Below are positions 33,166 to 43,984 of a stretch of DNA of 64,000 nucleotides, one piece after another. The stretch spans positions 16,254,501 to 16,318,500 of the forward strand of contig NW_026622841.1 in NCBI RefSeq assembly GCF_023065955.2, written 5' to 3'. The position numbers and the translations under genes were made by a program. This DNA is from Ursus arctos. Its lineage: Eukaryota; Chordata; Mammalia; Carnivora; Ursidae. Under the pieces are notes generated by a model. The model was not told the origin of the DNA. It ran no database searches and worked only from the letters and a program-made list of their open reading frames with translations. The stretch's first letter is position 1. The number at the start of each line of letters is the position of its first letter.

Positions 33166-33795
33166 ACTCAAGAAGTGAGGATTTTGTTAAGGAGAGGTTA
33201 TAGGGCTACAATGCCTCTTGCTGCTGAAAAGTCCTGGGCTGTGTCCTATGGTGTTTCACACAGACGCTATTAATAGACTGCACCTGTTTTGCTGTAAAAG
33301 CCGCTGCTACTGCCCAATTATCCAAAATGCTGTTTTTCAAGAGTACTTAATCAAAAGGCAGGACATTAAAATAAAAGGAATGTTTGGGAGCCCAGGGGAG
33401 ATGAAGCTGTCAGGCAGCTAAGGCAGGCCCTCTCTTGGGAGCAGACGAATTCCTTCTCTTTTTATCTCTGCAGACTCTTCCCCAGCGCCCGGATGGATGA
33501 GGATGTCAGAGAGGGAAATACGCCTACTGCAGACTTCTTCCTGGGGGGGTGAGAGGTGGGGAGGGTGGAGGTGGGTGGGGGTTGGGCAGTGGTAGGTGGA
33601 GAGAGGGAAGGGCACTCAGCGAGGTGTGGCCTGAGAGGTCCCCAGAGACATCACTTTCCAAGGGGAGTTATTTTGCACCCTGCCAGTTAGCTTCTCTGAA
33701 GACCCTGATAAAAGGATGGCGAGGACATCTGTTGGCTTCTGCCAAGTCATCTGCCACGTTGATAGTTTGCTTGGCCATGACAGTGTATGCCTCCT
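33166..33795. other. Stretch without gene; G-rich tract inside
   Basis: 33543-33590 has at least six G-runs of three or more on the plus strand and could fold as a G-quadruplex. Frames here have no domain support. Confidence 0.4.
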
Positions 33796-33995
33796 TTTTT
33801 TTTTTTAAAGATTTTATTTATTTATTTGACAGAGAGAGAGACAGCCAGCAAGAGAGGGAACACAGGCAGAGGGAGTGGGAGAGGAAGAAGGAGGCTCCCA
33901 GCAGAGGAGCCTGATGTGGGGCTCGATCCCAGAATCCTGGGATCACGCCCTGAGCCGAAGGCAGATGCTTAATGACTGAGCCACCCAGGCACCCC
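33796..33995 (-). mobile_element. SINEC: Young-type SINEC
   Basis: 'agacagccagcaagagaggg' subtype. A perfect 12-base duplication 'tgtatgcctcct' at 33784-33795 and 33996-34007. Confidence 0.96.
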
Positions 33996-34169
33996 TGTAT
34001 GCCTCCTGATTCATGGGACATTCACCCTCTTCCTTCCTAACCTAAAATATCATGGTAGAGGACTGGAGACCTCAGGCCATGAAGAAATAATCCAGTGACA
34101 GAAAATATTTACAACTGCACAACTAACTTCTTCACATTCACTCGAGTGTCTATCTCGAGTACCACCATG

Positions 34170-34530
34170 GTCTCAGCGTTTGTGTCCCCCACCCCTAAAT
34201 TTATAGGTTGAAACCCTAATCCTGAGGTGATGGTATCAGGAGGTGAGGCCTTTGGGAGGTGATTAGGTCAGGAGGGTGGAGCCCTCAGGAATGGGATTAG
34301 TGCCTTCCGAGGAAGTGCTGAGAGACTCTCCTTGCCCCTTCTGCCACAGGAGGACCCACATCGCTGTCTATGAGGAAAGAGGCTCTCACCAGACATCGAA
34401 TCTGTCAGCGCCTTGATTTTGGGCTTTCAGCCTCCAGAACCGTGAGAAATGAATTTGGGTTTGTATAGGCCACCGTGTTTGTGGTATTTTGCTATCATCG
34501 CCCAGACAGCCCCAAAGACTAGCCAAATAG
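34170..34530 (+). mobile_element. MaLR-type LTR, sense
   Basis: 'gtgatggtatcaggaggtga', 'ggcctttgggaggtgattag', 'ggagccctcaggaatggg', 'cgccttgattttgggctttc' and 'cagcctccagaaccgtgaga' are textbook MaLR LTR words in order. Confidence 0.88.
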
Positions 34531-34909
34531 AATAGTCCAAACAATAACCCCAAAGATAAGCATGGTGGGAGCGATTTCAGGATTTGGACACAGGTGGGAA
34601 ATTCAGGTGTTGACTCCATCATTGGGGGTATGACTGTCTCCCTGCAGGAGCCCTTGCCTTCCTTCCAAGGTATCCTGTGGGTACTTTTGTGCAGGATGTA
34701 AGCTCAGCCCTTTCTAGCTGCAAAGACTCTCGGTTATCGCCCGCAGGCAAATTTCCACACGAAGACCTGCCATGACTTGTTCTGCCCACCTGTCTGGTTT
34801 CATATTTGGAATTCTTCTCTAATACTGATTGCTGCAGCCACTCTAGACGGTTTTCTGCCTCCTAGATACCCTGTACTCTCTGTTCTCCCCTTTGTTACTG
34901 CACCACTAT
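34531..34909. other. Stretch without gene
   Basis: Mixed sequence, nothing recognised. Confidence 0.35.
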
Positions 34910-35265
34910 CTGTCTAGAAGCTTCTGGGCACCTCTTCCTCTCTCTTCCAGGCAAATTCCTGCTTCTTCAAGTCTCAGTGCAATTTCTAGCACCACGAAAC
35001 TTTCCATGGTTCTCTCAAACATGCAGGGGCTGGTTTCTCCATGCTCACACCAACCCTTGATTGGCATGTGGGGTTGTAATTGTCTGTTTGCCCGGAAGTC
35101 TCTGCCTTAGACTCCACTACCTGAGGCGGAGATCCTGTTTCGTTTCCATATTTGCGTCGCCAACATTATTATGCCTTTCTACCGAACATTTGCTGATTGG
35201 ACGACTACAGAGCTTACAGCCTGTTACGTAGTCTAGCTCATCCACCATAGGTGTTCACGAAATGT
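34910..35265 (+). mobile_element. L2: L2 fragment
   Basis: Ends with 'ctgaggcggagatcctgttt', 'cgtttccatatttgcgtcgc' and 'gaacatttgctgattgg', a decayed L2 3' end. Confidence 0.5.
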
Positions 35266-35660
35266 TGGACTTCTTGTGGAAAACAAGCGATCATGCTGCG
35301 AAAAATGCAGAATGCTTCCAAGTGAAATCACCTGAAATGCTGACATACGGGGGTTGGGGGACATTAATCTGTGGCAGAAACAAAACAGTAAGACTTTGGA
35401 AAGTACCTGTGAGGCCTGCAGCTGTTGAGAATTTTGGTTTGATGATCTGCAGTCCTATTGATTTCAAGTGCTGTCTCCCTTTGGCCAGGCGACCGTCACA
35501 CTGTTGGGGCTTCTCCCCCAGCACATGCGCCATCATGTGCCCGAGAATGCCAGGTCCGTGTGCTCGCTAAGTCACAGTTCCTGTGCTCATCACTGACAAG
35601 CAAATGAATAATATTGATGGGGTGACAATTTTTTATTTTATTTTTTTAACTTTTTTTAAC
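35266..35660. other. Stretch without gene
   Basis: A 102-codon plus frame (35262-35570) has no recognisable domain. Single-copy DNA. Confidence 0.35.
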
Positions 35661-35865
35661 TCAGCAGTGGAAAGAAGGGAGATTCGAAGTCAGAGGACTC
35701 CCAAAGTTTCTGCCTGGACCCTGCCACTCTGTGCTAGTGTGACCTTAAGGTCTTACTTTCTCAGTGATGTCACCCTCAAAATGGCGGTATAACAATGGCT
35801 GTAGTATGGCCTCACAGGGCTGTAGTGATTGTCAAGTGAGATCGCTTCGATAATGCTAAAAGAGA
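35661..35865 (+). mobile_element. MIR: MIR
   Basis: 'gattcgaagtcagaggactc', 'tgctagtgtgaccttaaggt' and 'cctcacagggctgtagtgat' follow MIR in sense orientation. Confidence 0.7.
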
Positions 35866-36381
35866 TTTTTTTTTTTAATGATAAAATTATGACTTTCGTG
35901 CACTGTGAGATAGACCTGTGTCAAAGATTGTATTTAACTCATCTGTCGATGTGGAAATCAGTAGGATGGTAAAGCTGGCTCAAGTGAGAATTTGACTCAC
36001 AGAGATGTTTGTTCTCCACCGCACAGGATTCCTGTGCACTGCCGTGAACGGGAGTCTGTGCATGTCTACAGACAGGGAAAACCGGTGGTGTCAGTTTTCT
36101 TTAACTTAACTTCAATTTCTTTCCCAATAGATTAAATAGCTGAGGCAGCCGAAAGTAATCCAAGGCGCAAATCGCCACAGTCCGATAATTCCAGGAAGGT
36201 CCACTAGAAAACCCCTGGAACTCTATGAGGCCACCAGGGTTCTCTTCTGCTGATTTCCCCTGACCCCCAGTAGCTGGGTATTCCTACCCCCAGATAATTC
36301 TGTCTTGTCCTCTTTCTCTTTGACAACCACACCATACCTGGATCCTACCCCTCCCACCCCACCCTCTTCTCCACTTGACCA
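35866..36381. other. Stretch without gene
   Basis: No repeat or coding signature; pyrimidine-rich right half. Confidence 0.35.
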
Positions 36382-36396
36382 GATCCCAACATATTT

Positions 36397-36587
36397 TTTT
36401 TTAAAGATTTTATTTATTCGACAGAGATAGAGACAGCCAGCGAGAGAGGGAACACAAGCAGGGGGAGTGGGAGAGGAAGAAGCAGGCTCATAGCGGAGCA
36501 GCCCGATGTGGGGCTCGATCCCATAACGCCGGGATCACGCCCTGAGCCGAAGGCAGACGCTTAATGACTGCGCCACCCAGGCGCCCT
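36397..36587 (-). mobile_element. SINEC: Very young SINEC
   Basis: 'agacagccagcgagagaggg' subtype. A perfect 15-base duplication 'gatcccaacatattt' at 36382-36396 and 36588-36602. Confidence 0.97.
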
Positions 36588-36741
36588 GATCCCAACATAT
36601 TTGGACCATTGTCCCTTCCTCCTTAAGGACCCTTCTCTTCCAAGATGCATTCTCCTTCCATTAACTTCCCTCTCTTCTGTTTTTACAACTGTTACCCTGC
36701 TCCTTCTCCATCGTTCCACTCTATGGCTTAGAAACTTTTTT

Positions 36742-36948
36742 TTTTAAGATTTATTTATTTTAGAGAGAGACAGACAGACAGACAGAGAGAGGGGGGGCAT
36801 GAGTGGGAGGGAAAGAGAGACTTGCAAGCAGGCTCCACGCTGAGCACGGAGCTGGATGCCGGGCTCGATCTCATGACCCTGAGATCGCCACCTGAGCTGA
36901 ACCCAAGAGCTGGTCACTTAACCGACTGAGCCACCCAGGTGCGCCATC
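36742..36948 (-). mobile_element. SINEC: SINEC, diverged
   Basis: Reverse copy with (GACA)n at 36769-36785, ending 'gagccacccaggtgcgcc'. 'cttagaaac' duplication on both sides. Confidence 0.92.
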
Positions 36949-36997
36949 TTAGAAACATTTTAAAATCCTTCTTACTTAACTTAGAGTTGCAGTGGTT

Positions 36998-37065
36998 TTT
37001 TTAATGTAATCTCTCCACCCAGCATGGGGCTCAAACTCACAACCCCGAAATCAAAAGTAGGATGA
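36998..37065 (-). mobile_element. SINEC: Partial old SINEC
   Basis: 'atgtaatctctccacccagc' and 'ctcaaactcacaaccccgaa' only; the head is lost. Confidence 0.75.
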
Positions 37066-37184
37066 AATCCCTCTTAATTTAAAAACAAACAAAAATATGA
37101 AATTGTTTGTCTCTCTTTGTGCAGTAATGCTGTGTAACAACAAAAAAAACCAACTTGGCATTTTGATGGTTTACAGTAGAAATC

Positions 37185-37325
37185 AACCAACTTTTTCCTG
37201 AAAGGGCCAGACAGTAAACATTTTAGACATTATGGGCCACACATGGTTGCTGTTCCTACTCACTTGGTTTTTCTTTACAATTCCTAAAAAAGCACAAGTC
37301 ATTCTTGCACAGGCTGGAGGCCGAC
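37185..37325 (+). mobile_element. hAT-Charlie MITE fragment
   Basis: 'ccaactttttcctgaaaggg', 'ccagacagtaaacatttta' and 'gacattatgggccacac' match a common hAT-type mammalian MITE. Confidence 0.65.
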
Positions 37326-37709
37326 TTGACCGGCAGGCTCTTGTTTGTTGATTCCCGGCTTATAGAAATAAGGCTTTATTTTCCCTCACGTCTCTGAGGC
37401 AGGGTCTCCTATCTGTCCCTCTCCCCACTGATGTTGGGAGCCATGTGCTTGCTTGGCTGATGGAATGTGAGCAAGTGTGGCGTGAGAAGAACATGCCTGG
37501 GGTATCCGTGGGTCCAGGAAGGATGGAAGACATAGATGTGTGGAGCGGACCTGGACTCAGACCCCCACTTGGAACATGGCCAGCTGGGCCCAACTCTGAT
37601 CCACCAAACCCCAGCCCACCTGTGAAGTCATACAACGGGGATGGATGACTGCTTCAGCAGGAGCTGCCTCAGTAGGGGGACAGGTGATTGTAGTTTCCAT
37701 TTTGCTGAT
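37326..37709. other. Stretch without gene
   Basis: Frames on both strands (37360-37648) overlap and lack domains. 'aaggctttattttccc' at the left may extend the MITE. Confidence 0.35.
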
Positions 37710-37905
37710 GACAATCTGGTGTTCCTCCAGGTGTGCTCAGGGACCACCTGCAAGGTGTGACGGAATCACCCGGCGTGCTTGCTAAGTGTCAGGTTCCTGG
37801 GGGCTCACGTTAGAGGGCTGAATTTGGAATATCTGGGGGGCAGACTTATTGATGTGCATGATTTCTGAACTCCCTGAGGAGTTTGGGAAGCCTGTCTCAG
37901 ATTAT
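37710..37905. mobile_element. hAT-Charlie MITE (MER5A-like)
   Basis: 'ggaatcacccggcgtgcttg' and 'aagtgtcaggttcctggggg' match the MER5A left half. The right half is diverged ('ctccctgaggagtttggg'). Confidence 0.6.
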
Positions 37906-37939
37906 TTCCAAGCGTTCTGTGGTGCGGGTTGGTAATAGC

Positions 37940-38150
37940 AACCTTCGTCGGACATGGGCACACACCAGATCCTTCTGCATATCCACACAGTCCTATTCTC
38001 TAAGCCTCGTGGCAACCACTCTGTGAGGTAGTAGGGCTGTCCCTGTGTTACCATGGGGGAAACTAAGACATGGGGGGGCTCTGTAACTAAGCTCCAGTCA
38101 CACGTCTATCCAGGAGCACGGTCAGACCCACCCGCGATGCTCCATACTTT
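37940..38150 (+). mobile_element. MIR: MIR
   Basis: 'cctcgtggcaaccactctgt', 'gaggtagtagggctgt' and 'ccatgggggaaactaagac' follow the MIR 3' half. Confidence 0.65.
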
Positions 38151-38657
38151 GGTTCACAGTTTCGGTTTTACATGACTTTGGGAATTATGAAATCAGCTCA
38201 TGCAGTCAGTCCTTCTGGTCAGAACAGGGAAGTGAGGCCAAGAGAAGAGTCCCTCAAAGAAAGGAGGGGAGGATGATACCAGGAGGCTCTGTCTATGGCC
38301 TGTTGGTCAAGGGCAAGGGGAGGAGCAAGGGCCTGGTCTGCTCTGTCAGGGCTCCCAGACTATTTCTGGTTCCTGAGGAAGTACAGAAGGGCAGCAGGAA
38401 GGGGAGAAAGGGCAGCAAGGGAAGCAGGCCCAGGGCCGAGGGGTTGAGTGGTCACACCTGGAATGCTTCACGACGGAGCCAGAACTTTGAAGCAAGGAAC
38501 CATGCCCACGGGTGGACTAGGTCCCCTCACAGTTGCCTGGCGAGGGTGTTCCCAGTGCTGTGTGTCAGGCTCCCTTTCCAGATTCTGGCTTAGCAGGCCT
38601 GAGCTACACCTGGGGACCTTCCTTTCCAGAAGCTCTTTGAATCTTGCTGGTGCCTTC
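38151..38657. other. Stretch without gene
   Basis: GC-moderate single-copy DNA. Plus frames at 38273-38593 and 38448-38810 have no domains and the second runs into a SINE. Confidence 0.35.
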
Positions 38658-38863
38658 TTTTTTTTTTTTAAGATTTTATTTATTTATTTGAGAGAGAGAG
38701 CGAGCTCATGCATTCGCATGTGCAAAGGGGAGGGGGAGAGAGAAACAAGCCAACTCTCCGCTGAGCACGGAGCCAGTGTGGGGCTCGACCTCACCACCCT
38801 GAGCTCATGACCCGAGCCGAAATCAAGAGTCAGGCGCCTCACCGACTGCGCCCCCAGGCGCCC
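38658..38863 (-). mobile_element. SINEC: SINEC
   Basis: Reverse copy, poly-T to 'cgactgcgcccccaggcg'. CT body interrupted by 'gctcatgcattcgcatgtgc'. Confidence 0.9.
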
Positions 38864-38929
38864 CAGGTGTTGGTGGCTTTAAACCACAGTTTGGAAAAAC
38901 ACTGAACTAAAGAAATGATTCATGAACAT

Positions 38930-39220
38930 TAGAATTTCTCCTAAAGTAAGGGATGCATGTGCTGGGTAAGTAAATTCTAAAACGCAGAAAAATAAAAGGC
39001 AACACAGTCACTTGAAATCCCGCCACCAGTCAGGGGTACTTCTATCAACGTTCTGACGTGCGTTTTTCCACTTATCTCCTCTGTGTGCCGATCCCGTATG
39101 CAGATGGGGCCACATACTGGTGAAAGGACTCGGTAGCTCGCGTTGTGAGCTTAACAATGTATCTCACACACTCTTCCATATCAATAAACACAATTTACCC
39201 ACCATTTATAGGTTTTCAGG
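38930..39220 (-). mobile_element. L1: Old antisense L1M fragment
   Basis: 'cttgaaatcccgccacc', 'gagcttaacaatgtatctc' and 'actcttccatatcaataaa' match old antisense L1. Confidence 0.55.
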
Positions 39221-39299
39221 TGTCCGTGGAGATACTTGTTCTACGGGGCCGTGGTCTGGGACCCCTCAACTGCTCTTCGACTTGTATTACTTTATCTAG

Positions 39300-39780
39300 C
39301 AAACACCTACTACCCTGGGGTAAGGCGGGAACTTGGGGTTCGTTTCTGAACCTCCATGCCCTGCACTTGGCTACACTTTACAGAATCCTGCCTGGGCTGG
39401 GAAGCGGGTAGCTACTGGTTGGTTCTGAGCAAGGAACAACCTTTTTTGGCTTTCTGGGCAAATATCCGGGACTTCAGAAAGCCGTCAGGGGAGTTTCTAG
39501 CCTCTGACGCTGATCCTGAGTGTTTCCAGCTCCGAAGGCACAATCCGCAAGATTTGCAGTTTGGGATTACACGGAATGTCCATCCAAGCCCCACCCCACC
39601 CCCACCCATGGGAGCCCCACGGGGACTGGGTTCAGGGTGGAGACGTGGGCCCAGGGAAACCAGAGCTGCCGCCTTTGAACGGCAGAGATGGCCTTCCCCC
39701 CGGGGGCTCTCTCTCCCCAGGGCCCCCACAACAATGCAAAGTTCAAATCTATGGTTACTGGGAAGAGCATTTGGGAACAA
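39300..39780. other. GC-rich single-copy block
   Basis: No repeat hallmark. Open frames overlap on both strands (39356-39802 plus, 148 codons; 39412-39780 minus, 122 codons) because stops are rare in GC-rich DNA. Could contain an exon or regulatory DNA; nothing decides. Confidence 0.3.
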
Positions 39781-39792
39781 TCAGGGGGCCCC

Positions 39793-39812
39793 TGACCTCT
39801 GACCTGTGACCC
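39793..39812 (-). promoter_or_regulatory. Triple nuclear-receptor DR1 motif
   Basis: Reads TGACCT C TGACCT G TGACCC: three half-sites in direct orientation with one-base spacers, two of them perfect AGGTCA on the minus strand. AGGTCA-N-AGGTCA is the DR1 element bound by RXR/PPAR, HNF4 and COUP-TF. Occupancy is inferred. Confidence 0.5.
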
Positions 39813-39879
39813 CAGGCCCGCCCTCCCTGCCACAGAGACCAGGCCTGAGTCCTTGGAACCAAAGGGGGAAAAATGTGTT

Positions 39880-40140
39880 GTAGAGGCCTGTTTTTCTTTT
39901 GAGAAGAAATGCATTTAAAATACAAACTCTAGTAAACTTAAAAAAAAAAAAAAGTAATTGGAATAATTGGCTTCAGTCTGAGAGATAAACAAACAACAAA
40001 GCAAATCCTTTAACCTCCTGTTTGAGGCTGTAAAGGGGCTGCATTTGTACTTTCCTGGTGCTTTTATGACCGGGGAGGCCTTTCTCTGCCTCTGGACTGG
40101 GCCGGCACAAAGCCCAGCTAATCACAGAGCAGTTTCGGAA
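39880..40140. promoter_or_regulatory. AT-rich motif cluster beside the DR1 site
   Basis: Contains 'gtaattggaataattgg', a FOX-like 'agataaacaaacaacaaag' (39983-40001) also holding an ACAAAG TCF/SOX word, and 'gctaatcac'. Single-copy apart from an A-run. Candidate enhancer only. Confidence 0.3.
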
Positions 40141-40581
40141 ATGAGGGTCTGGAATGGAATTTCCTCCACACGTCCCCCAGTCTGCAGCCTCCCCGTGAGC
40201 TTCCCCCTCTGGAAGGCTCTGGGCCCAGCTCTGCACAGGGCTGGAGAACAAAGGGACTGTTGCTCTGAATTTTCCCTGGAGCCTAGCAAGCCTGGTGTCG
40301 TACAAAAATTCAGTGAAAGCAGCTCTTCGGTTCCCTTCCCAGTGCTTGGGCTGCCGGAGGAAAGGGAATCAAGGGCTGCATGTTTCTGGCATTTACGATG
40401 TGTCCATCTCTGGGGGGGGGCGGCAATACACAAATGCATACTGGAGCGAGGAGCCTTGCCCTCAAAGAGCTTACTATTTGGTTGGAATGTCATAACTAAT
40501 CGGAACGCAGGGGAAAAGTCAGCTCACAATTCAAGACAGCAACCCATGCGATTGTTTGACGGATGAAAGGCACGGGCCTTC
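40141..40581. other. Stretch without supported gene
   Basis: Plus frame 40045-40566 (173 codons) and minus frame 40122-40493 overlap; neither has a recognisable domain. A G-run lies at 40413-40421. Confidence 0.35.
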
Positions 40582-40590
40582 AGAGTTCAG

Positions 40591-40887
40591 TAACTGTGAA
40601 GACAAAGACCATGACCTCACTCATATGTGGAATTTAAGAAACAAACGAGCAAAGGAAAAGAAGAGAGAGAGAGAGAGAGAGAGACACCAAAAAACAAGAC
40701 TCTTAACTCTAGAGAACAAATAGTTGGTTACCAGAGGGGAGGGGGGGGAATAGGGGAAGGGGATGAAGAGTACATTTATTGTGCTGAGCCCTGAGCAATA
40801 CGTGGGATTGTTGAATCGCTCTGTTGTACACCTGAAACTAAAATAACACTAGGTCAACTACAGTGGAATTAAAATTAAAAAAAAAAA
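40591..40887 (+). mobile_element. L1: Carnivore L1 3' end, 5'-truncated
   Basis: 'gacctcactcatatgtggaa', 'ggttaccagaggggagggg', 'tgttgtacacctgaaactaa' and an A-tail. The duplication 'agagttcag' at 40582-40590 and 40888-40896. A (GA)n run lies at 40660-40684. Confidence 0.9.
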
Positions 40888-40944
40888 AGAGTTCAGGAAT
40901 TGTTTAATATTTGCTGAACATCTCTACTAGACAAGCTATGGGAT

Positions 40945-41132
40945 GGGGCGCCCCGATGGCTTAGTTGGTTAAGCATCTGCCTTCGGCTCAGGTCATGGTC
41001 TCGGAGTCCTGGGATCAAGCCCCGCATGGGGAAGAAGTCTGCTTCTTCCTCTCTCCCTGACCCTCCCCCCTGCTCATGCTCTCCCTCTCTCTCTCTCTCA
41101 AATGAATTAATAACAAATCTTAAAAAGAAAAA
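40945..41132 (+). mobile_element. SINEC: SINEC
   Basis: 'ggggcgccccgatggcttag' head. A perfect duplication 'aagctatgggat' at 40933-40944 and 41133-41144. Confidence 0.95.
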
Positions 41133-41149
41133 AAGCTATGGGATCACAA

Positions 41150-41610
41150 AGACCCTATGATGGTATCTTGTCTCAAAAGATGGCTGCCACCACTCCTTTC
41201 CTTCCAGGGATGTGCTGGCCACTGCCTCTTGGAGGGGCTGAGTCTACTTCTTCATCCCCTTGAATCTGGGCTGGCCCATGACTGCTCTGACAAATACATA
41301 CAGTGGAGGGTATGCTGTGCCTCTTATTCCCAGGCCTTGCCTTTAAGAAGTCTGGCAATTTCTGCTTGTCTCTTAGAACCCAGTTGACAAGAAACCATAT
41401 GGAAAATCCAAATGCGAGGACAATTCAGGCTCCAGGACCGTAGCCCCAGCTGCGTTTCTGCCAATAGCTTGCCAGCTATGGGAACGAGCCATCTTGGAAA
41501 CAGAACTTCCAGCCCCATTGACCCACCGCAGCTGACGCTATCTGGCACAGATGTGGGCTGTCCTGCCAAGCTTTGTCCTAGTTGCAAAACTGAACAAATC
41601 AATGATGGTT
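41150..41610 (+). mobile_element. MaLR-type LTR, sense
   Basis: 'ccttgaatctgggctggccc', 'atgactgctctgacaaatac', 'ccaggccttgcctttaagaa' and 'gtctggcaatttctgcttg' follow an old MaLR LTR; the right half is diverged. Confidence 0.7.
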
Positions 41611-41965
41611 GTTGCATTCATGTGTCTGCTTTGTTCTCACAACAATCCTTTGAAGAGGATCTTATTAGGGGCACCTGGGTGGCTCCGTTGTTAAGTGTCT
41701 GCCTTTGGCTTAGGTCATGATCCCAGTTCTGGGATCGGGCCCCGTGTCGGGCTCCCTGATCAGCGGGGAGCCTGCTTCTCTCTCTCCCTCTCTCCCTGCT
41801 TGTGCTCCCTCTTTAGGGGTCTCTCTGTCAAATAAATAAATAAAATCTTAAAAAAAAGAAGATATTATTAGTATTATCCCTATTTTGTAGATGAGGAGCT
41901 GAGATTAAAGAGGTTACATGAATTATCCAAGATTGCCCAGCCGACAAGAGAAGTCACGAGAATAT
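41611..41965 (+). mobile_element. MIR: MIR split by SINE
   Basis: 'ttctcacaacaatcctttga' before and 'tattatccctattttgtaga' plus 'tgaggagctgagatta' after the SINE form one MIR. Confidence 0.8.
41668..41855 (+). mobile_element. SINEC: SINEC nested in MIR
   Basis: 'ggggcacctgggtggctccg' head. Duplication 'aagaggatcttattag' ending 41667 and 'aagaagatattattag' at 41856-41871. Confidence 0.94.
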
Positions 41966-42095
41966 AGGATGTATCCTGAGGTTGGTGCATGCAACACTTT
42001 GACAGGAGGCAGGGATATCAAGTTGTGTGATATAAAAAAAAAAAAAAAACACACCACAGTGGATGGATTAGGGGCTGAATTAAAGAGGGACCCAG

Positions 42096-42305
42096 GGGCG
42101 CCTGGGTGGTACGGTCAGTTAAGGCACCAATTCTTGGTTTCGCTCAGCTCAGGTCGTGATCTCAGGGTTGTGAGATCGAGTCCCGCCTTGGGCTCCAGGC
42201 TCAGTGCAGAGTCTGCTTAAGTTTCTCTCTCCCTCTCCCTCTGCCCCCACCTCGTGCTCCCTCTCTCTCTTTCTCTCACATAAATAAATCTTAAAAACAA
42301 CAAAA
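42096..42305 (+). mobile_element. SINEC: SINEC
   Basis: 'ggggcgcctgggtggtacgg' head, CT body, 'cataaataaatc' tail. The preceding A-run (42031-42048) belongs to flanking DNA. Confidence 0.92.
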
Positions 42306-43079
42306 AAAGAGGTGTTAGGATAAGTTAGCACTTCATTTAAATAATTAAATAATAGCCATTTGAAAGTGGCCACTGAAGGCTTCTGAGTAGAAGTGGCAGG
42401 ATACAAATGACTTTGACAAGTGGCTGGATGCAGGTGAGTTTGAAGGGGCAAGAGGCTGTAAGCAGATGGCCCAGCGAAGAGAACGAGCTGCTCTGGAGGG
42501 AAGTGACGGGCTCGCTGTGTGGCATGCCAGCAACGGGAATGGAAAACCACACGCTAAGACTTAAAAAAATGCCAAATAGTGTTAGGAATCGATGGCCAAT
42601 GGCTGCAGAAATTTGAACCTGAGCGTCCCGAAGGAGAACGGTTTAGGAGGTATCAATATAGTCATGGGTGATGCAGGAAGGAGAGCCAGCTCGGGGCGGG
42701 AAGTCCATCCTCAGACTTTGTGGAACTGGAACAGATTCGAGGACGATGATTTCATTTTAGAAAAGCTGGAACTGAAGAGCAGACAGAGAGTGAGGATGTG
42801 GAACTCAGGGCCCAGGTCCTCAGTGGTTTACGGAGTTCTCTCTCCATCTTCCATGTATCCCCCGTTTACCCCCACGTCTGTGGACCCGCGATCATGCATT
42901 CCTAATACATGCCCATGCCGGACAGCAAGAGAAATAGTTCGTAATAAATACGCATAAAAAGAACAAACTGCCAAAACGTTTGGTACAGAGAATAAATGCT
43001 GTGGGTGGTCTAGAGAGGAAAGATCCCTGACTCCACAGCATCCCGAAGGGTTACAGTGGAATCAGAAGAAGGATCTTCT
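42306..43079. other. Stretch without supported gene
   Basis: 42330-42780 has the texture of an old repeat ('gtagaagtggcaggatac') but I cannot assign it. Frames at 42407-42957 lack domains. Confidence 0.35.
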
Positions 43080-43440
43080 TGTCAGATAAGCGTCCCAGGG
43101 CGTGGAGGGACTGGGAAAAGGATCATTTTCACAGCCAGGGCACAGTCTTTGAAAATGTGATTTTTAACGATCACAGGGTATTCCATCCACGAATAATCAC
43201 AGTTTCTTAAACTCTCCCTTGTACATTTTGTACTTTGATGAGGTTGATAATTTTGGCTCTTATAAATAACACCAAAATGAACGTCTCTGTAAATAAATTT
43301 TTGCCTGCATCTGATCTTTCTTTGAAGACAGATTCCTAGAAATGGAGTTAGTGGGCTGAAGGGTGATAATTTGAAAATATTCTTGATACTCATTGCCAAA
43401 GAGCCTGCTGAAAGCGTTGCCAGTCCACGTGACGTCCAGC
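43080..43440 (-). mobile_element. L1: Old antisense L1M fragment
   Basis: 'aacaccaaaatgaacgtctc', 'gattcctagaaatggagtta', 'gtgggctgaaggg' and 'cattgccaaagagcctgctg' are antisense old L1. Confidence 0.65.
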
Positions 43441-43528
43441 GGCGTGTAAAAGGCCCGGCCCGCCATTCAGTGGGCTTGCAACGGAATGAGAAGACATAAA
43501 GCTGTATACACCGTAGGACCTTCTTGTT

Positions 43529-43702
43529 GTTTTTAAAGATTTATTTATTTATTTTAAAGGGTGGGGGGAGGGCAGAGGGAGAGGAAGAAAGTCTCAAGCA
43601 GAATCCCCACTGAGCACAGGGCCTGACACAGGGCTCGATCTCACGACCCTGAGATCATGACCTGGGCCAGACTCTTAACCAACTGATTCACCAGGCACCC
43701 CT
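43529..43702 (-). mobile_element. SINEC: SINEC, diverged
   Basis: Reverse copy, 'aaagatttatttatttattt' to 'ctgattcaccaggcacccct'. Confidence 0.88.
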
Positions 43703-43756
43703 GTATGACTTGTTTTAAAGATCTGTTTACTTCTTATTTATCTATTTCTTTAAAGA

Positions 43757-43958
43757 TCTTGTTTTAAAGATCTATTTATTTATCTGAGAGAAAGAAAGAG
43801 AGAGCAGAGTTGAGGGGAGGGCAGATAGAGAGAATCCCAAGCGGACTCCCCACTGAGTGTGGAGCCCATCGTGGGGTTCGATCCCAGGACCCTGAGATCA
43901 TGACCTGAGCCGAAATCAAGGGTCGGCTGCCTAACCGACTGAGCCACCCAGGTGCCCC
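43757..43958 (-). mobile_element. SINEC: SINEC
   Basis: Reverse copy ending 'gagccacccaggtgcccctg'. 'aaagatcttgttttaaag' upstream and 'gaccttgttttaaaac' downstream suggest the target duplication. Confidence 0.92.
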
Positions 43959-43984
43959 TGACCTTGTTTTAAAACAAATATTTG

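Noticed and set aside
39356..39802. 148-codon plus-strand frame and overlapping minus frames
   Set aside because: Multiple overlapping frames in GC-rich DNA; no homology recognised. Kept only as a GC-rich block.
40045..40566. 173-codon plus-strand frame
   Set aside because: Minus frame of 123 codons overlaps; no domain in either.
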